A stretch of DNA of 64,000 nt, from the NCBI RefSeq assembly GCF_001028175.1, contig NZ_AEJF01000143.1, positions 62,001-126,000 of the forward strand, read 5' to 3'. The position numbers were made by a program, and so were the translations under genes. This document shows positions 42,673 through 51,867 of this stretch, piece by piece. Numbering within the stretch: the stretch's first letter is position 1; each line of letters begins with the position of its first letter. Under the pieces are notes generated by a model. That model ran no database searches, was not told the DNA's origin, and saw only the letters and a list, made by a program, of their open reading frames with translations. Source of the stretch: Caballeronia mineralivorans PML1(12). Lineage in GTDB: Bacteria > Pseudomonadota > Gammaproteobacteria > Burkholderiales > Burkholderiaceae.

Positions 42673-44775
42673 CTAAATCGGCCCGGCCTCACGGAGCAAG
42701 CGTCGCAGCAGCACGACCTGATTCACCGCATCTGCTTCGAGCAGCGATAACCCCTCCTTGGGATAAGCCTCGTCCTGGCGAGGGTAAGGCCCGCCCGCGA
42801 GGCTAGCCTCGATACTCTTGCCAACACTCTGAATCCAACTGGCAAGTCGCGCGTTCGGCGTAGTAGCAGTAGCGGTGGAACGGGCCCGGGTCGCGGTTCC
42901 CGCTACTCGGCGCAGGAGAGCAAGTGCGGTTGACCCGGTGCGGTCGTCGTCGGTTGTATCGAGCTTCTCCAATCGCAGGCGGGCCAGGATTTCCTCAGCG
43001 TTGTTGCTGGCTAACCCAGCCGCGCGGCGGAGCCGTTCCAGTTCGAGTTCGTCGCTTTTCGTTCGGCCGAGCGATTCGGCGAGATAGTTGAAATTCGCGG
43101 CGACTGCCTCCGCGAGTCTTTGTTTGAAGCGGGCCGGCTCGCGGCTCGGCCACAGCAAGAACGTCGCGAGCAACGCAATGACGCAACCGAAGACATTGTT
43201 TTCCAGCCGGATGATGGCGTAGGCGATTTCGGCGCCGCCAGGCGCGGCAAAGTCTGCAACCAGCACGAACGTGGGCGTGATGAAGAGCACGAACAAGCTG
43301 TAGCTGACGGGCCTTAACGCCATCGTTGCGCACACCAAGGGGAAAACTACCAGCGATATGGCAATCGGAGAGTGGACTGCCAAACCTATCGCGGCGGCTA
43401 ACAGGCCACCCACGATGCTTCCTGCCGCGCGCTCAATACTGCGGGGCCAACTTGTGCCGACGGATGGTTGAAGAATCAAAACGGTCGCCATCGTCGCCCA
43501 ATATCCGAACGGAAGATGAAGCGAGCGCACCGTCAGGAACGCGACTGTCGTAGCGACGGCGACACGGACAGCATGCCGTGCCCCGATGGATTGCGTCGAG
43601 GCGTTCGCTTTTAAGGTTTCGATGCCGCGCTTGAAATTCGAGACCGCAGCGGACCGCCACGATGCCTGTTGGATCGGGGTTGGTTCGAGCGCGCTGAAAT
43701 CGACGTCGAATCGAAGGGCGATACTCTCTCCCAGTGCGATTTCCAGTCGACGGGCAAGCGAATGCAGCCGGTCGCGCTGTTGCCATGAAGGCTCCCACGG
43801 TCTGTCGGCAATCGCGCGAGCGAGACGCGAAAGAACTTCACCGACCGCTTCCAGTACGCGAGCGGCGCGTTGGGGATTGGGCAGACGATGATGGCCCCGT
43901 TCGCACGCGTCCGTTACCGCGATGAGATACGCGAAGATTTGCTCGCTGTCGCCGAGCGCGAGAAGAAGGGCGCTGTACGTATCTCGTCGGTCGGTCTTTG
44001 CCGACGGTACACGAGCGAGCGCTCGTCGAGTCCGTTCGATAGCAGTGCGCGCCTGGCCGCGAAACCGCGACGCGTGGGACGCCCACTCCTGAAAGCCGGT
44101 GCGTTCACGTTTGAGCAGGCGTGCACCGTCGTTCGCAATGTCCGCCAATCGAGAGTATGTCGAGCGCATGGCCGCGCGGCTCGCACCGAATGGATGAATC
44201 CGCCAGACGGTAAAACTGAGCACCGTTGCGAATAGACACCCCAGCAGGTAGAGCGTCAGGAAGCGGAGGTTCCCGCCTGAACTATGTATGGGCCGGTCGA
44301 CCATCACCACGCAAGCCGTTGCCGCGAGGATGGAGACCTGGGCGGATGCCGAACCCCAAATGCGGGCCAGCGCTCCTAAGCCTGAGAAGACAAAGATCGC
44401 ACCGGCAGCCGCGACGATTCCGGAACCGGACGCATAGGCGGTAAGTCCTCCGCACACAGTCGACAGCAAAGCAAAAGCGCTCATCGACGCAAACCTCATG
44501 CGGTTAGAGCCTGCGGCGTCAGCCAGGCAGGTCCAAAACGCGCCTATTGCCGCCCAGGAAAACTCAGGCATGTGCAATACGTTACCGAGCAACAGCATGG
44601 CTGTCGAAGCGAAGGCCGCCCGCAGTCCTTCAGATAAGTCAGCCTGGCTTACCGCGAAAGAAACCATCCAGACAGGACGGTTTCGCGCGACCGAGTCAAG
44701 CAGCCCGGATGCTGCCTTGGTATGTCGACCGGCTGCCTTTCTTGATTGTCGATGAATATCTCGCAGGCGGAACAT
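42673..44775 (-). CDS. FUSC-family inner-membrane exporter
   Basis: A 700-residue protein of the fusaric-acid-resistance/YccS type. Two blocks of about six hydrophobic helices (residues about 50-185 and 390-530) are each followed by a cytoplasmic helical region. The second block begins RHAVRVAVATTVAFLTVRSLHLPFGYWATMATV in two parts, the classical FUSC_2 signature. Related AaeB-type pumps export aromatic carboxylates together with a membrane-fusion protein, which is absent here. Expected substrate: aromatic acids or similar toxic anions; unproven. Confidence 0.85.
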   Translation of the reverse strand: MFRLRDIHRQSRKAAGRHTKAASGLLDSVARNRPVWMVSFAVSQADLSEGLRAAFASTAMLLLGNVLHMPEFSWAAIGAFWTCLADAAGSNRMRFASMSAFALLSTVCGGLTAYASGSGIVAAAGAIFVFSGLGALARIWGSASAQVSILAATACVVMVDRPIHSSGGNLRFLTLYLLGCLFATVLSFTVWRIHPFGASRAAMRSTYSRLADIANDGARLLKRERTGFQEWASHASRFRGQARTAIERTRRALARVPSAKTDRRDTYSALLLALGDSEQIFAYLIAVTDACERGHHRLPNPQRAARVLEAVGEVLSRLARAIADRPWEPSWQQRDRLHSLARRLEIALGESIALRFDVDFSALEPTPIQQASWRSAAVSNFKRGIETLKANASTQSIGARHAVRVAVATTVAFLTVRSLHLPFGYWATMATVLILQPSVGTSWPRSIERAAGSIVGGLLAAAIGLAVHSPIAISLVVFPLVCATMALRPVSYSLFVLFITPTFVLVADFAAPGGAEIAYAIIRLENNVFGCVIALLATFLLWPSREPARFKQRLAEAVAANFNYLAESLGRTKSDELELERLRRAAGLASNNAEEILARLRLEKLDTTDDDRTGSTALALLRRVAGTATRARSTATATTPNARLASWIQSVGKSIEASLAGGPYPRQDEAYPKEGLSLLEADAVNQVVLLRRLLREAGPI

Positions 44776-45338
44776 AGCTCGAATGGGTGTCCGTTGGTGA
44801 ATGAATCATGCGGTATTTGCCGTAGATGAAGAGGAGGAAAATGGCATGCTGCACGCAGCCCATCCCCGAATCTTCAGTTTCGGCGTCAGTCTAAACGCAC
44901 TAATAATCAAGAGGCTACCGGGATGAGCCGAAAAAAAGCGATGAAGATTCGCAGAAAAAATATCTGCCTTTCGACATTCCTGACCCGTGAATGGTCCTTC
45001 CCTGAGAGTCAGGCGGCTTCGTTGCAGACGGCGTGTTGTTTTTCCCAAAGCAGTGACCGTCCGAGAGTAGGTTTGTTCTTTAGTTCGGCCGTCTTCAAGG
45101 GCTCTCCAAGCCATGTTTTGTGAGGGTTTTATCGGAACCGCCGGCATAAAGTGACGTACAGGTCGCCGTTTTCGTGACTTTCATGTCGAAACCCCCTTAA
45201 TTTATGGCCTCAGACGTTGCGTCTTCATGTCGGTGTTGGTACGCTGGCACCCAACCCGAGGATTTGCACCTTTGCGTTAGTCGGTGACGGCGCAAAGGCA
45301 AAGGTCTTGGGCAACCTTTGACTAGAAGCGAGGAATTT
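44776..45338. other. Intergenic region with a micro-ORF
   Basis: 563 bp between the FUSC gene and the HU gene. A 17-codon frame at 44841-44894 (MACCTQPIPESSVSASV) has a perfect GAGGAGG ribosome site 4 nt upstream, unusual for chance. A 66-codon frame at 44923-45123 has atypical composition and is doubted. No known RNA family was recognised. Confidence 0.35.
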
Positions 45339-45794
45339 ATGGCAACAACTGCTACCAAGAAAACTGCGGCTCCCGCCACCAAGAAAGCAGCACCGGCCAG
45401 CAAAAAAGCTGCTGCGCCAGTCGCCAAGAAAGCCGCAGCACCTGCGGTGAAGAAGCCTGTTGTGGCAGCCGCTCCCTTGAAACCCATCAAGGATTCGTTC
45501 ACCAAGGCATCGCTGACCATTCACCTGGCTGAGCGCTCAGGCGTGGAGCCGAAGGCGGCCAAGGCGTTGATGGCGGCGCTCGAAGAAACGGTGCTGGCAT
45601 CGATTCACAAGAAGGGCGCGAAGGAGTTCACGCTGCCAGGCTTGCTGAAAGTAGTCGCGCAAGATGTCCCGGCCAAGAAGAAGCGCTTCGGCAAGGACCC
45701 GTTCACGGGTGAAGACAAATGGTTTGCGGCGAAGCCAGCTTCGGTACGCCTCAAGGTGCGCCCGCTGAAGAAGCTGAAGGACGCCGCGCTGTAA
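45339..45794 (+). CDS. HU-family DNA-binding protein with Ala/Lys-rich arm
   Basis: A 151-residue nucleoid protein starting at ATG 45339 (AGGA 4 nt upstream). The first 45 residues are repeats of the AAPAKKA type, resembling histone H1 tails. The HU/IHF fold follows (SFTKASLTIHLAERSGVEPKAAKALMAALEETV, then GAKEFTLPGLLKV). The beta-arm region is shortened, so it belongs to the Bd-HU/HupB-like group with tails found in Burkholderiales. It likely compacts DNA and adjusts global expression. A strong terminator follows. Confidence 0.88.
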   Translation: MATTATKKTAAPATKKAAPASKKAAAPVAKKAAAPAVKKPVVAAAPLKPIKDSFTKASLTIHLAERSGVEPKAAKALMAALEETVLASIHKKGAKEFTLPGLLKVVAQDVPAKKKRFGKDPFTGEDKWFAAKPASVRLKVRPLKKLKDAAL

Positions 45795-45815
45795 GCGGAA
45801 CTGTTCTCCGGTGAT

Positions 45816-45851
45816 AACGCCCCTCGCGACGAAAATCCGAGGGGCGTTTTC
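45816..45851 (+). terminator. Rho-independent terminator of the HU gene
   Basis: An 11-bp perfect stem AACGCCCCTCG/CGAGGGGCGTT with an 11-nt loop starts 21 nt after the stop codon, and its 3' side runs into TTTT. Confidence 0.85.
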
Positions 45852-45912
45852 TGTTTTCCGCTGATGGATCACTACGTCGGCGCAGCAAGTTCCATCACTC
45901 GGGATTGAGTGG

Positions 45913-46119
45913 TCAGGATTCGTAGGGCTCGGAACCGCGGTCGGTAACCGACGCATCGGCTTCGGCGACATCATCGAGAATCTTCTTTGCGCGCACATAG
46001 TAGGTCGTTCCCGCATCCGATAGCGTGACCTGACGTGTCGCTCGGTTCAGTAGGACTGTCCCGAGTGACTCTTCCAATCCGTCTACAGACCGCGTCACTG
46101 ACGAAGTTGCAAGCTCCAA
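45913..46119 (-). pseudogene. LysR regulator relic 1 (N-terminal HTH only)
   Basis: A minus-strand frame of 68 codons encodes only the winged helix and linker of a LysR protein (LATSSVTRSVDGLEESLG, RATRQVTLSDAGTTYYVRA, KKILDDVAEADASVTDRG) and then stops after SEPYES. The frame begins within the recognition helix (a TTG, not a true start). Upstream the reading is broken by an in-frame TGA, and the whole effector domain is missing. It closely resembles relic 2 at 50802-51048. It is non-functional as it stands. Confidence 0.65.
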
Positions 46120-46134
46120 TGAGGGAGTCGCCGA

Positions 46135-46291
46135 GGTTCAAGTCCTGGAAACCGTCGCCACTGCAACGGGCGTCTGTCAAGGTGGGTCTTGACGTCGTGA
46201 GTTGCGCTCAGCCGGTGCAAGTGTCTCGGGACGCGTTGAGAAGCGCCCTTGAGGATGATGCGGAAGTAATTTAAGGGAAAACCGTGAACAG
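46135..46291. other. Degenerate sequence upstream of LysR relic 1
   Basis: Together with 46120-46134 this stretch corresponds to the missing start of LysR relic 1 and the gap to the DUF3331 gene. Frames are short and interrupted. It includes GGTTCAAGTCC (46135-46145), which looks like a tRNA T-loop but has no matching acceptor stem. Confidence 0.3.
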
Positions 46292-46723
46292 TCAAATTAA
46301 ACCGCGGGCTCTCGACTCAACTTCGATGACGCTTGCCAGGATCATGGCGAAGGCGTTCAACGTGCGCGGCTTCCCCTGTCGCGGGCGATAAATACTCTCG
46401 CCGCTTTTGATCGACTGGCCGCTCAAGGCGCATCGACCGCCGTATCCGGCCGTTCCGCGAACCCATAGCTGGTCCGCGTAATAGCAACGCCCCGGGTCGC
46501 GCCAAAGTATCACTGCGGTGCGACCGGTGGGGCGCTCGAGGATTTGAACGAAGGCTTGCGAGACCTCACCGCCGGGCACCTTGCGATTAGGGGAAAGTTC
46601 GGGGCGCTTGCTCCCCGCTGGCGGCAGCAGCAGCGCCTGGGCTATGCGGATCCAGCGCGCGGCATCGCCATTGTCGGGTCCCGATTGGGATCTTGCGACC
46701 GATGCATCGGCCTCTCTCAACAT
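46292..46723 (-). CDS. DUF3331 domain-containing protein
   Basis: A 143-residue protein from ATG 46723, with GGAGGTG 3 nt upstream (an upstream TTG start is less likely). The C-terminal half has the DUF3331 pattern: AVILWRDPGRCYYADQLWVRG, then GRCALSGQSIKSGESIYRPRQG, which holds paired Cys and resembles a small treble-clef fold. The family is mostly restricted to Burkholderia-type genomes, often in variable regions, and has no known function. Confidence 0.7.
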   Translation of the reverse strand: MLREADASVARSQSGPDNGDAARWIRIAQALLLPPAGSKRPELSPNRKVPGGEVSQAFVQILERPTGRTAVILWRDPGRCYYADQLWVRGTAGYGGRCALSGQSIKSGESIYRPRQGKPRTLNAFAMILASVIEVESRARGLI

Positions 46724-46773
46724 GAGCACCTCCAGGCTGGTCAAGCGTCCGAAGGCATCGTAACGATCGATGC

Positions 46774-46938
46774 CTAAAAGGGCTTTGGCTTTTGCTTAAT
46801 TAAGCTGATCCGGTTGTGCGGAAAGCAAGCGCTTCGGTCCAGCGCGTCGGCGAAATCCTGGAGCCCGGTCCAGGCCCGCACCCACGAATCCTGTTTCAGA
46901 ACGCTTAAGGATTTCTGAAGGACGCTCACATCGTTCAT
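46774..46938 (-). CDS. Possible small ORF before the DUF3331 gene
   Basis: A 54-codon frame from ATG 46938 (MNDVSVLQKSLSVLKQDSW, later WTGLQDFADALDRSAC) ends 50 bp before the DUF3331 start. The composition is protein-like and helical, but the ribosome site (AGAG) is weak and no family is recognised. Confidence 0.3.
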   Translation of the reverse strand: MNDVSVLQKSLSVLKQDSWVRAWTGLQDFADALDRSACFPHNRISLIKQKPKPF

Positions 46939-47012
46939 TTGTAGTCTCTGAGTTTTCAAATAGTGGCATTGACGCGATCGCGGCTTGATCGCACGCCAAC
47001 TGGAGAATAAAA

Positions 47013-48020
47013 ATGAGCGAAACACAAGGCACCGATGGCCTGTCGGCATCGAGAAGAAAAATGCTTGTGACCACCGCCGGCATGGCAGGCGCTGCGTTTG
47101 CCGCTGCCGGCACGTCCAACCTGGCTGCGGCTGCGACCGCCCATTCCACGACGTCGATTCATCATGCCGCGAACAATCACCACGACGGAGCAAAGTCCAT
47201 GAGTTACGTAACGACCAAAGATGGGGCGCGAATTTTCTTCAAGGACTGGGGCACCGGCCAGCCCGTCATGTTTTCCCACGGTTGGCCGCTCGATGCCGAC
47301 GCCTGGGACCCGCAGATGCTCTTCCTCGTGCAGAAGGGCTACCGCGTGATTGCACACGATCGCCGGGGCCACGGCCGCTCGGATCAGACATCGACGGGCA
47401 ACAACATGGACACCTACGCGGACGATCTGGCCGCGGTCATGGACGCGCTCGACGTGAAGGGCGCGATGCTCGTGGGCCATTCCACGGGCGGCGGCGAAGT
47501 GGCGCATTACATTGGCCGCCACGGCACGAAGCGCGTGGCCAAGGTCGTGTTGATCGGCGCGGTGCCGCCGCTCATGGTCAAGACCGAAGCGAATCCTGGT
47601 GGCTTGCCCATGTCGGTCTTCGACGGCATTCGCGCGAGCGTTGCGGCGAACCGCTCGCAGTTCTACAAGGACCTCGCTGTGCCGTTCTTTGGGATGAACC
47701 GGCCCAATGCGAAAATGTCGCAAGGCTGGATCGACGAATTCTGGCGCGAGGGCATGCTGGGTTCCATTCAAGGCCAGTACGAATGCATCAAGCAGTTCAG
47801 CGAGGTCGACTACACGGAGGACCTTAAGAAGATCGATGTTCCCACGCTGATCCTGCATGGTGATGACGACCAGATCGTGCCTATTGATGCGGCCGGCCGG
47901 CTCTCTGCCAAGATCGTGAAGAACGCCAAGCTGAAGGTATATCCGGGTGCATCGCACGCCATGTGCATTGTGAATGCTGACGAAGTGAACGCCGACTTGC
48001 TCGCTTTCCTGCAAGGCTGA
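47013..48020 (+). CDS. Alpha/beta hydrolase (chloroperoxidase/arylesterase type) with Tat-like signal
   Basis: A 335-residue enzyme. Residues 1-60 hold a twin-arginine-like leader (SASRRKMLVTTAGMAGAAFA) and a His-rich linker; the catalytic domain starts near residue 64 (YVTTKDGARIFFKDWGTG). The triad is Ser157 (GHSTGGGE), an Asp in HGDDDQIVP and a His in GASHAM. This is the cofactor-free haloperoxidase/perhydrolase group, which hydrolyses esters and makes peracids. Catalytic domain closely parallels the leaderless enzyme at 53977-54798. GGAG precedes the start and a terminator follows, so it is monocistronic. Confidence 0.88.
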   Translation: MSETQGTDGLSASRRKMLVTTAGMAGAAFAAAGTSNLAAAATAHSTTSIHHAANNHHDGAKSMSYVTTKDGARIFFKDWGTGQPVMFSHGWPLDADAWDPQMLFLVQKGYRVIAHDRRGHGRSDQTSTGNNMDTYADDLAAVMDALDVKGAMLVGHSTGGGEVAHYIGRHGTKRVAKVVLIGAVPPLMVKTEANPGGLPMSVFDGIRASVAANRSQFYKDLAVPFFGMNRPNAKMSQGWIDEFWREGMLGSIQGQYECIKQFSEVDYTEDLKKIDVPTLILHGDDDQIVPIDAAGRLSAKIVKNAKLKVYPGASHAMCIVNADEVNADLLAFLQG

Positions 48021-48029
48021 GGTTGTTAA

Positions 48030-48066
48030 AGCGGGGTTCGCATGCTGGGGACCCCGCTCTGTTTTT
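48030..48066 (+). terminator. Intrinsic terminator after the Tat-type hydrolase
   Basis: An 8-bp perfect stem AGCGGGGT/ACCCCGCT with a 13-nt loop starts 10 nt after the stop codon, with TTTTT at 48062-48066. Confidence 0.8.
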
Positions 48067-48202
48067 GCGGGTTGGAATGCTCAGGCTTTCGATAACGCCG
48101 TCGGCCACGATTGCGCTGGTGCGCGCGTTGGGCGGAGGATGGAACGGCACGGATCTGACACCGGCCGCATCGCAACTCGCACAATCGCGTTAGATCAATT
48201 CA

Positions 48203-49414
48203 TCAAGCCGGCCGCGCGACCAGTCTTCCAACCGACAAATAATGCACCAGCGCCACAAGCGGAAACACGCTGGCGACCATCGCGATCAAGCTCCAGCCGC
48301 CGCGCTCGAACAACATGCTGGCGAGCGCCGATCCGAACGCGCCGCCAATGAAAATGCTCGTCATATATAACGCGTTCAGACGGTTCCGGCTGGCCGCGTG
48401 AAGCGCATAGATTTCTCGTTGGCCGATGACCATGTTCATCTGCACGGCGAAGTCGAGCACGATACCTGTCACCACGAGCCCCGCCACGCCCCACGCGGGA
48501 TGAACGAGCCCTGGCAGGAATGACAGCGCGCCCACGACTAACGCGATCAGCGTCGCGCGCCCGGAATGACCCGCATCGGCGAGGCGGCCCGCTACCGGTG
48601 CCGACGTTGCACCAATCGCGCCGACGAGCGCAAAGAGCGCCACGCCCGTCTGCGATAAACCGTAGTGGCGAATCAATTCCACGGGTACCGCGGTCCAGAA
48701 CAAGCTGAACGTTGCAAACATCAGCCCTTGATACAACGCTCGATGCCGCAACACGGGCATGGTGGCAACGAGCGTCCCGAGCGAGCGGATAAGCTCCACA
48801 TAGGTCGCTTTATGATCGGGCTGGCGCGAAGGAATCGTGAACGCCAGGACCGCTGTGACCAGCGTCATGAGGACCGCCGCTGAACCGAATACCGTGCGCC
48901 ATCCGAAGTGACCCGCAACAAAGCTCGATAGTGGACGCGACAATAGAATGCCCAGCAACAGCCCGCTCATGATCGTGCCGACAACGCGTCCGCGCGATTC
49001 GTCGGGTGCGAGATGCGCCGCGAGCGGGATCAGGATCTGCACGGCTACCGAACTGAATCCGACCAGCAGCGAGATCAGGAGGAACGCGTGTGGCTGATGA
49101 ATCAGCGCCGCGGCCGCGAGGCTCGCAATGGAGACGAGCGCGGTTGTGATCATCAACTTGCGATTCTCGACCAGGTCTCCCAAGGGCACGAGGAAGAACA
49201 ACCCGAATGCGTAGCCAATCTGCGTAAGCGAGACGACCAGGCTCGCCGTGCTCGCCGACAAATGAATGTCCGGCCCGATCAATTCGATGATCGGTTGCGC
49301 GTAATAGAGATTCGCGACAATCGCGCCGCAGCAGAAAGCGAACAACGCGATAAGGCCACTGGTCATCTTGACCGGACCTGAAGCGGTGCTAGCCGATGGG
49401 CTATTCGGGGTCAT
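48203..49414 (-). CDS. MFS transporter (DHA1-like)
   Basis: A 403-residue, 12-helix major facilitator. I chose ATG 49414 because GGAG lies 6 nt upstream; the frame extends ten codons further. Seen: FCCGAIVANLYYAQPIIELIG at helix 1, VPLGDLVENRKLMITTAL in loop 2-3 and AVQILIPLAAHLAPDESRGRVVG near helices 4-5, a pattern of the YgaY/YfcJ-like small-molecule exporters. It is 19 bp downstream of the FAD monooxygenase on the same strand and likely co-transcribed with it. Confidence 0.88.
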   Translation of the reverse strand: MTPNSPSASTASGPVKMTSGLIALFAFCCGAIVANLYYAQPIIELIGPDIHLSASTASLVVSLTQIGYAFGLFFLVPLGDLVENRKLMITTALVSIASLAAAALIHQPHAFLLISLLVGFSSVAVQILIPLAAHLAPDESRGRVVGTIMSGLLLGILLSRPLSSFVAGHFGWRTVFGSAAVLMTLVTAVLAFTIPSRQPDHKATYVELIRSLGTLVATMPVLRHRALYQGLMFATFSLFWTAVPVELIRHYGLSQTGVALFALVGAIGATSAPVAGRLADAGHSGRATLIALVVGALSFLPGLVHPAWGVAGLVVTGIVLDFAVQMNMVIGQREIYALHAASRNRLNALYMTSIFIGGAFGSALASMLFERGGWSLIAMVASVFPLVALVHYLSVGRLVARPA

Positions 49415-49433
49415 GCATGCTCCATAGATTGAG

Positions 49434-50582
49434 TTACCTGACAATATTCATGATGCGATTACCGAGTGACATGCCGAGGTCATTCATGCGGATGCCGCGC
49501 TGAAGCTGATCGGCCTCCCAGCGCGCAAGCGCCCGGTCGATGCGTTCCCTCGATTCGTACGCGGCCGCGAGCGAAACAGCCAGCGACAACGCGTTTCCAG
49601 CGGCTTTCGCTGTACCGCCCGCAGTATGCGGCCTGGCGATGAACGCTGCATCGCCGAGCAGAATCACGCGGCCAAACACCATGTTCCTGACTTGCAGATC
49701 CTGAATGATCTGCAAGAACGGCTCGCTCGTCTCATCGATCAGCGATCGGAAAACCGGCGCCATCAGATCGTCCGAAGCCGTGCGCAGATCATGTAAATCG
49801 CTGTCCTTGACAGTTCCAGGCGGCAGTGAATGGGTGCGGTGGCGGCCATTGCGATCGAGCAGCAAGCGCTCGAGCGCATCTGGCGCCACCTTCCTGTACC
49901 AGACCCAGTTGAAGCGCCGCTCGCCAGCATTCGTCGCCCCGTCCTCGCCCGGCACCAGGTACGCGAGCGCGGAATGTCCCGGGCTCTGCTGAAACGTGAA
50001 GCGCTCACGCAGCTTGTGCGCCGCTGCTTCCGGAAGTTCCGGTTCGGGCACGAGGCCTCGCCATGCCACGTATCCTGCATACGCAGGCGCCACTTCGGGC
50101 AATACGCTCTTGCGTACGGTCGAACTCGGACCATCGGCAGCAATCAGCAGATCTGCGCTTTCAGTGTGACCGCTCGAAAACCGCGCGATGACCTGTTCGC
50201 CATCGACTACATGACTCGTAAAGGCATCGCCTGATCGAATTGACTCGGGCGCCAGCGCATCTTTCAAGGTCGTGTAAAGCAGGTTCCACGACGTCTGCGT
50301 CTGCGGCATATGAAACTGTTCAAGCACGCGGCCGTCGCGGTCGAGGTACACGCGATCTTCGGAGTCAACGCCCAGCCTTTCGGGAGGCTTGATACCTGCA
50401 AAGCGAAAAGCGGCAAGGACATCCGGCTGCAGCACGATACCACCGCCGCGGCTATCTAGCTGGTTCGGTGACTGCTCAAAGACAGTGGCGTCCCAACCAA
50501 TGGAACGAAGCGCGGCCGCTGTAAAAAGTCCACCCAGCGAGCCGCCAATCACAATCGCGCGACGTCTGTCAGGTGCTCTCAT
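49434..50582 (-). CDS. FAD-dependent aromatic monooxygenase
   Basis: A 382-residue group A flavoprotein hydroxylase. I chose ATG 50582 (GGAG 9 nt upstream); the frame runs further upstream without support. The FAD-binding Rossmann motif is VIGGSLGGLFTAAALRSIG (residues 11-29), with DLLIAADGPSSTVRK as the second FAD/NADPH segment and ILLGDAAFIARPHTAGGTAKA as the ribityl-binding GD motif. Relatives hydroxylate pyridines and phenols. It is divergent from a disrupted LysR gene (relic 2) that presumably once controlled it, and is followed by an MFS pump. Confidence 0.87.
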   Translation of the reverse strand: MRAPDRRRAIVIGGSLGGLFTAAALRSIGWDATVFEQSPNQLDSRGGGIVLQPDVLAAFRFAGIKPPERLGVDSEDRVYLDRDGRVLEQFHMPQTQTSWNLLYTTLKDALAPESIRSGDAFTSHVVDGEQVIARFSSGHTESADLLIAADGPSSTVRKSVLPEVAPAYAGYVAWRGLVPEPELPEAAAHKLRERFTFQQSPGHSALAYLVPGEDGATNAGERRFNWVWYRKVAPDALERLLLDRNGRHRTHSLPPGTVKDSDLHDLRTASDDLMAPVFRSLIDETSEPFLQIIQDLQVRNMVFGRVILLGDAAFIARPHTAGGTAKAAGNALSLAVSLAAAYESRERIDRALARWEADQLQRGIRMNDLGMSLGNRIMNIVR

Positions 50583-50801
50583 GATAGGGCTCCGGTGCGA
50601 TTGGCTTTCAAGTTCGGATGACCGGCGAGGCACGCCGCACGATTGAAACTGGGAGCAACGAAACGCGACATCGCTTGCATTACGCCATCCTTGGAATAAG
50701 GTTGCCGCAAGCTTAAACGTTGCGCCCCTTAAGTAGAATAGGGTCCATTCGCAAGGCGGCGTTGCGCTGAGCGCAACCGACCACACTTGTCAGAGGGTTT
50801 A

Positions 50802-51048
50802 ATGGATCAACTGCTAGCGCTGCGAATGCTGCTTGAAGTGGCCGAAACTGGCGGCTTCTCCAAGGCAGCGCAGCGTCTTGGCATTGCTACCTCGTCCGTG
50901 ACCCGGACCATGGACGCCCTTGAGTCTTCGCTGGGCGCTGCGTTGCTGACGCGTACTTCCCGCCGTGTGACGTTGGCCGACACCGGCACGGCCAACGTTT
51001 AGCAAGTTTATAAGATCCTCGATGATCTCGCTGAAGCCGACTACGGCG
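50802..51048 (+). pseudogene. LysR regulator relic 2 (nonsense and truncated)
   Basis: The frame starts normally (MDQLLALRMLLEVAETGGFS, then LATSS-type helix ATSSVTRTMDALESSLGAALL), but a TAG at 51000-51002 interrupts it. Past the stop the reading QVYKILDDLAEADYGG continues the LysR linker in the same frame to about 51048, where similarity ends. The effector domain is missing. The gene is divergent from the FAD monooxygenase, the normal place for its regulator. It is truncated near the same position as relic 1. Confidence 0.75.
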
Positions 51049-51226
51049 GGTTCGACATCGGCATTCCCTTAAGTATTTTTAAGGGATGTGCCAAGGACTT
51101 TCAGTACTTGAACTCCTAAAGTCCAGTCTCGTTCTCAGCAAAGTCGCGCAAGCGGTCTTAGTCGAACTCCCATTCGATACCGCTTGAACGGCCGCTGTTT
51201 CTTTTCCCGGACACAGGAGTTTTTCC

Positions 51227-51862
51227 ATGGCCTTCGAATTACTAACGCCCGATTCATGCGCTGTCGCCCTTATCGACTATCAGCCGCAAATGTTCTTTGG
51301 CACGGCATCGCATGAACGCACCACCATTCTGCACAACGTTCAGGCGATCGCGAAGGCTGCGAAACTCTTCCAGGTGCCGACGATCCTGAGCACGGTTGCA
51401 GCCAAGACGTTCAGCGGCGACATGGTTCCGGAAGTCCAGTCAGTGTTCCCTGAATACACGCCGATCGACCGCACGTCGATGAACTCGTGGGAAGACAGCA
51501 ATTTCCGCAAGGCGATCGAGGCAACCGGCCGCAAGAAGATCGTGGTCGCCGGACTGTGGACGGAGGTCTGTGTCTCGTTCCCGACGATCCAGATGATCAA
51601 CGACGGCTACGAAGTCTATGTGCCGACCGATGCCTGCGGCGACGTCTCGCACGAGGCGCATGAGCGCGCAGTGCAGCGCATCATCCAGGCAGGAGCGGTG
51701 CCCATGACGTCGCTTCAGTTCATGTTCGAACTGCAACGCGACTGGGGCCGCACGGCAACGTATGAAGGCTGCATGGACATTCTGAAAGAGCACAGCTCCT
51801 ACGGCATCGGCGTGCGGTACGCAAAGTCGATCCTGGGCGCACACGCGAGCGAAGCGGGCTAA
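51227..51862 (+). CDS. YcaC-like isochorismatase-family hydrolase
   Basis: A 211-residue cysteine hydrolase. N-terminal CAVALIDYQPQMFFG carries the catalytic Asp17, and AGLWTEVCVSFP holds the nucleophile Cys115, intact here unlike in the relative at 38228-38794. The length and the SMNSWED and CGDVSHEAHERAVQR segments fit E. coli YcaC, an octameric hydrolase of unknown substrate. AGGAG lies 8 nt before the ATG. A long hairpin follows the stop. It heads the accessory gene series that runs to 58326. Confidence 0.87.
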   Translation: MAFELLTPDSCAVALIDYQPQMFFGTASHERTTILHNVQAIAKAAKLFQVPTILSTVAAKTFSGDMVPEVQSVFPEYTPIDRTSMNSWEDSNFRKAIEATGRKKIVVAGLWTEVCVSFPTIQMINDGYEVYVPTDACGDVSHEAHERAVQRIIQAGAVPMTSLQFMFELQRDWGRTATYEGCMDILKEHSSYGIGVRYAKSILGAHASEAG

Positions 51863-51867
51863 TCCGT

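Noticed and set aside
42452..42676. 74-codon plus-strand frame before the FUSC stop
   Set aside because: No ribosome site, spans a hairpin and has no recognisable domain.
44923..45123. 66-codon frame between FUSC and HU genes
   Set aside because: The ribosome site is poor and the composition is unlike neighbouring genes; no domain is visible.
46135..46145. GGTTCAAGTCC, resembling a tRNA T-loop, as a sign of a tRNA or attachment site
   Set aside because: No matching acceptor stem or anticodon arm surrounds it, the T-stem has a mismatch, and the base pattern belongs to a broken LysR reading frame.
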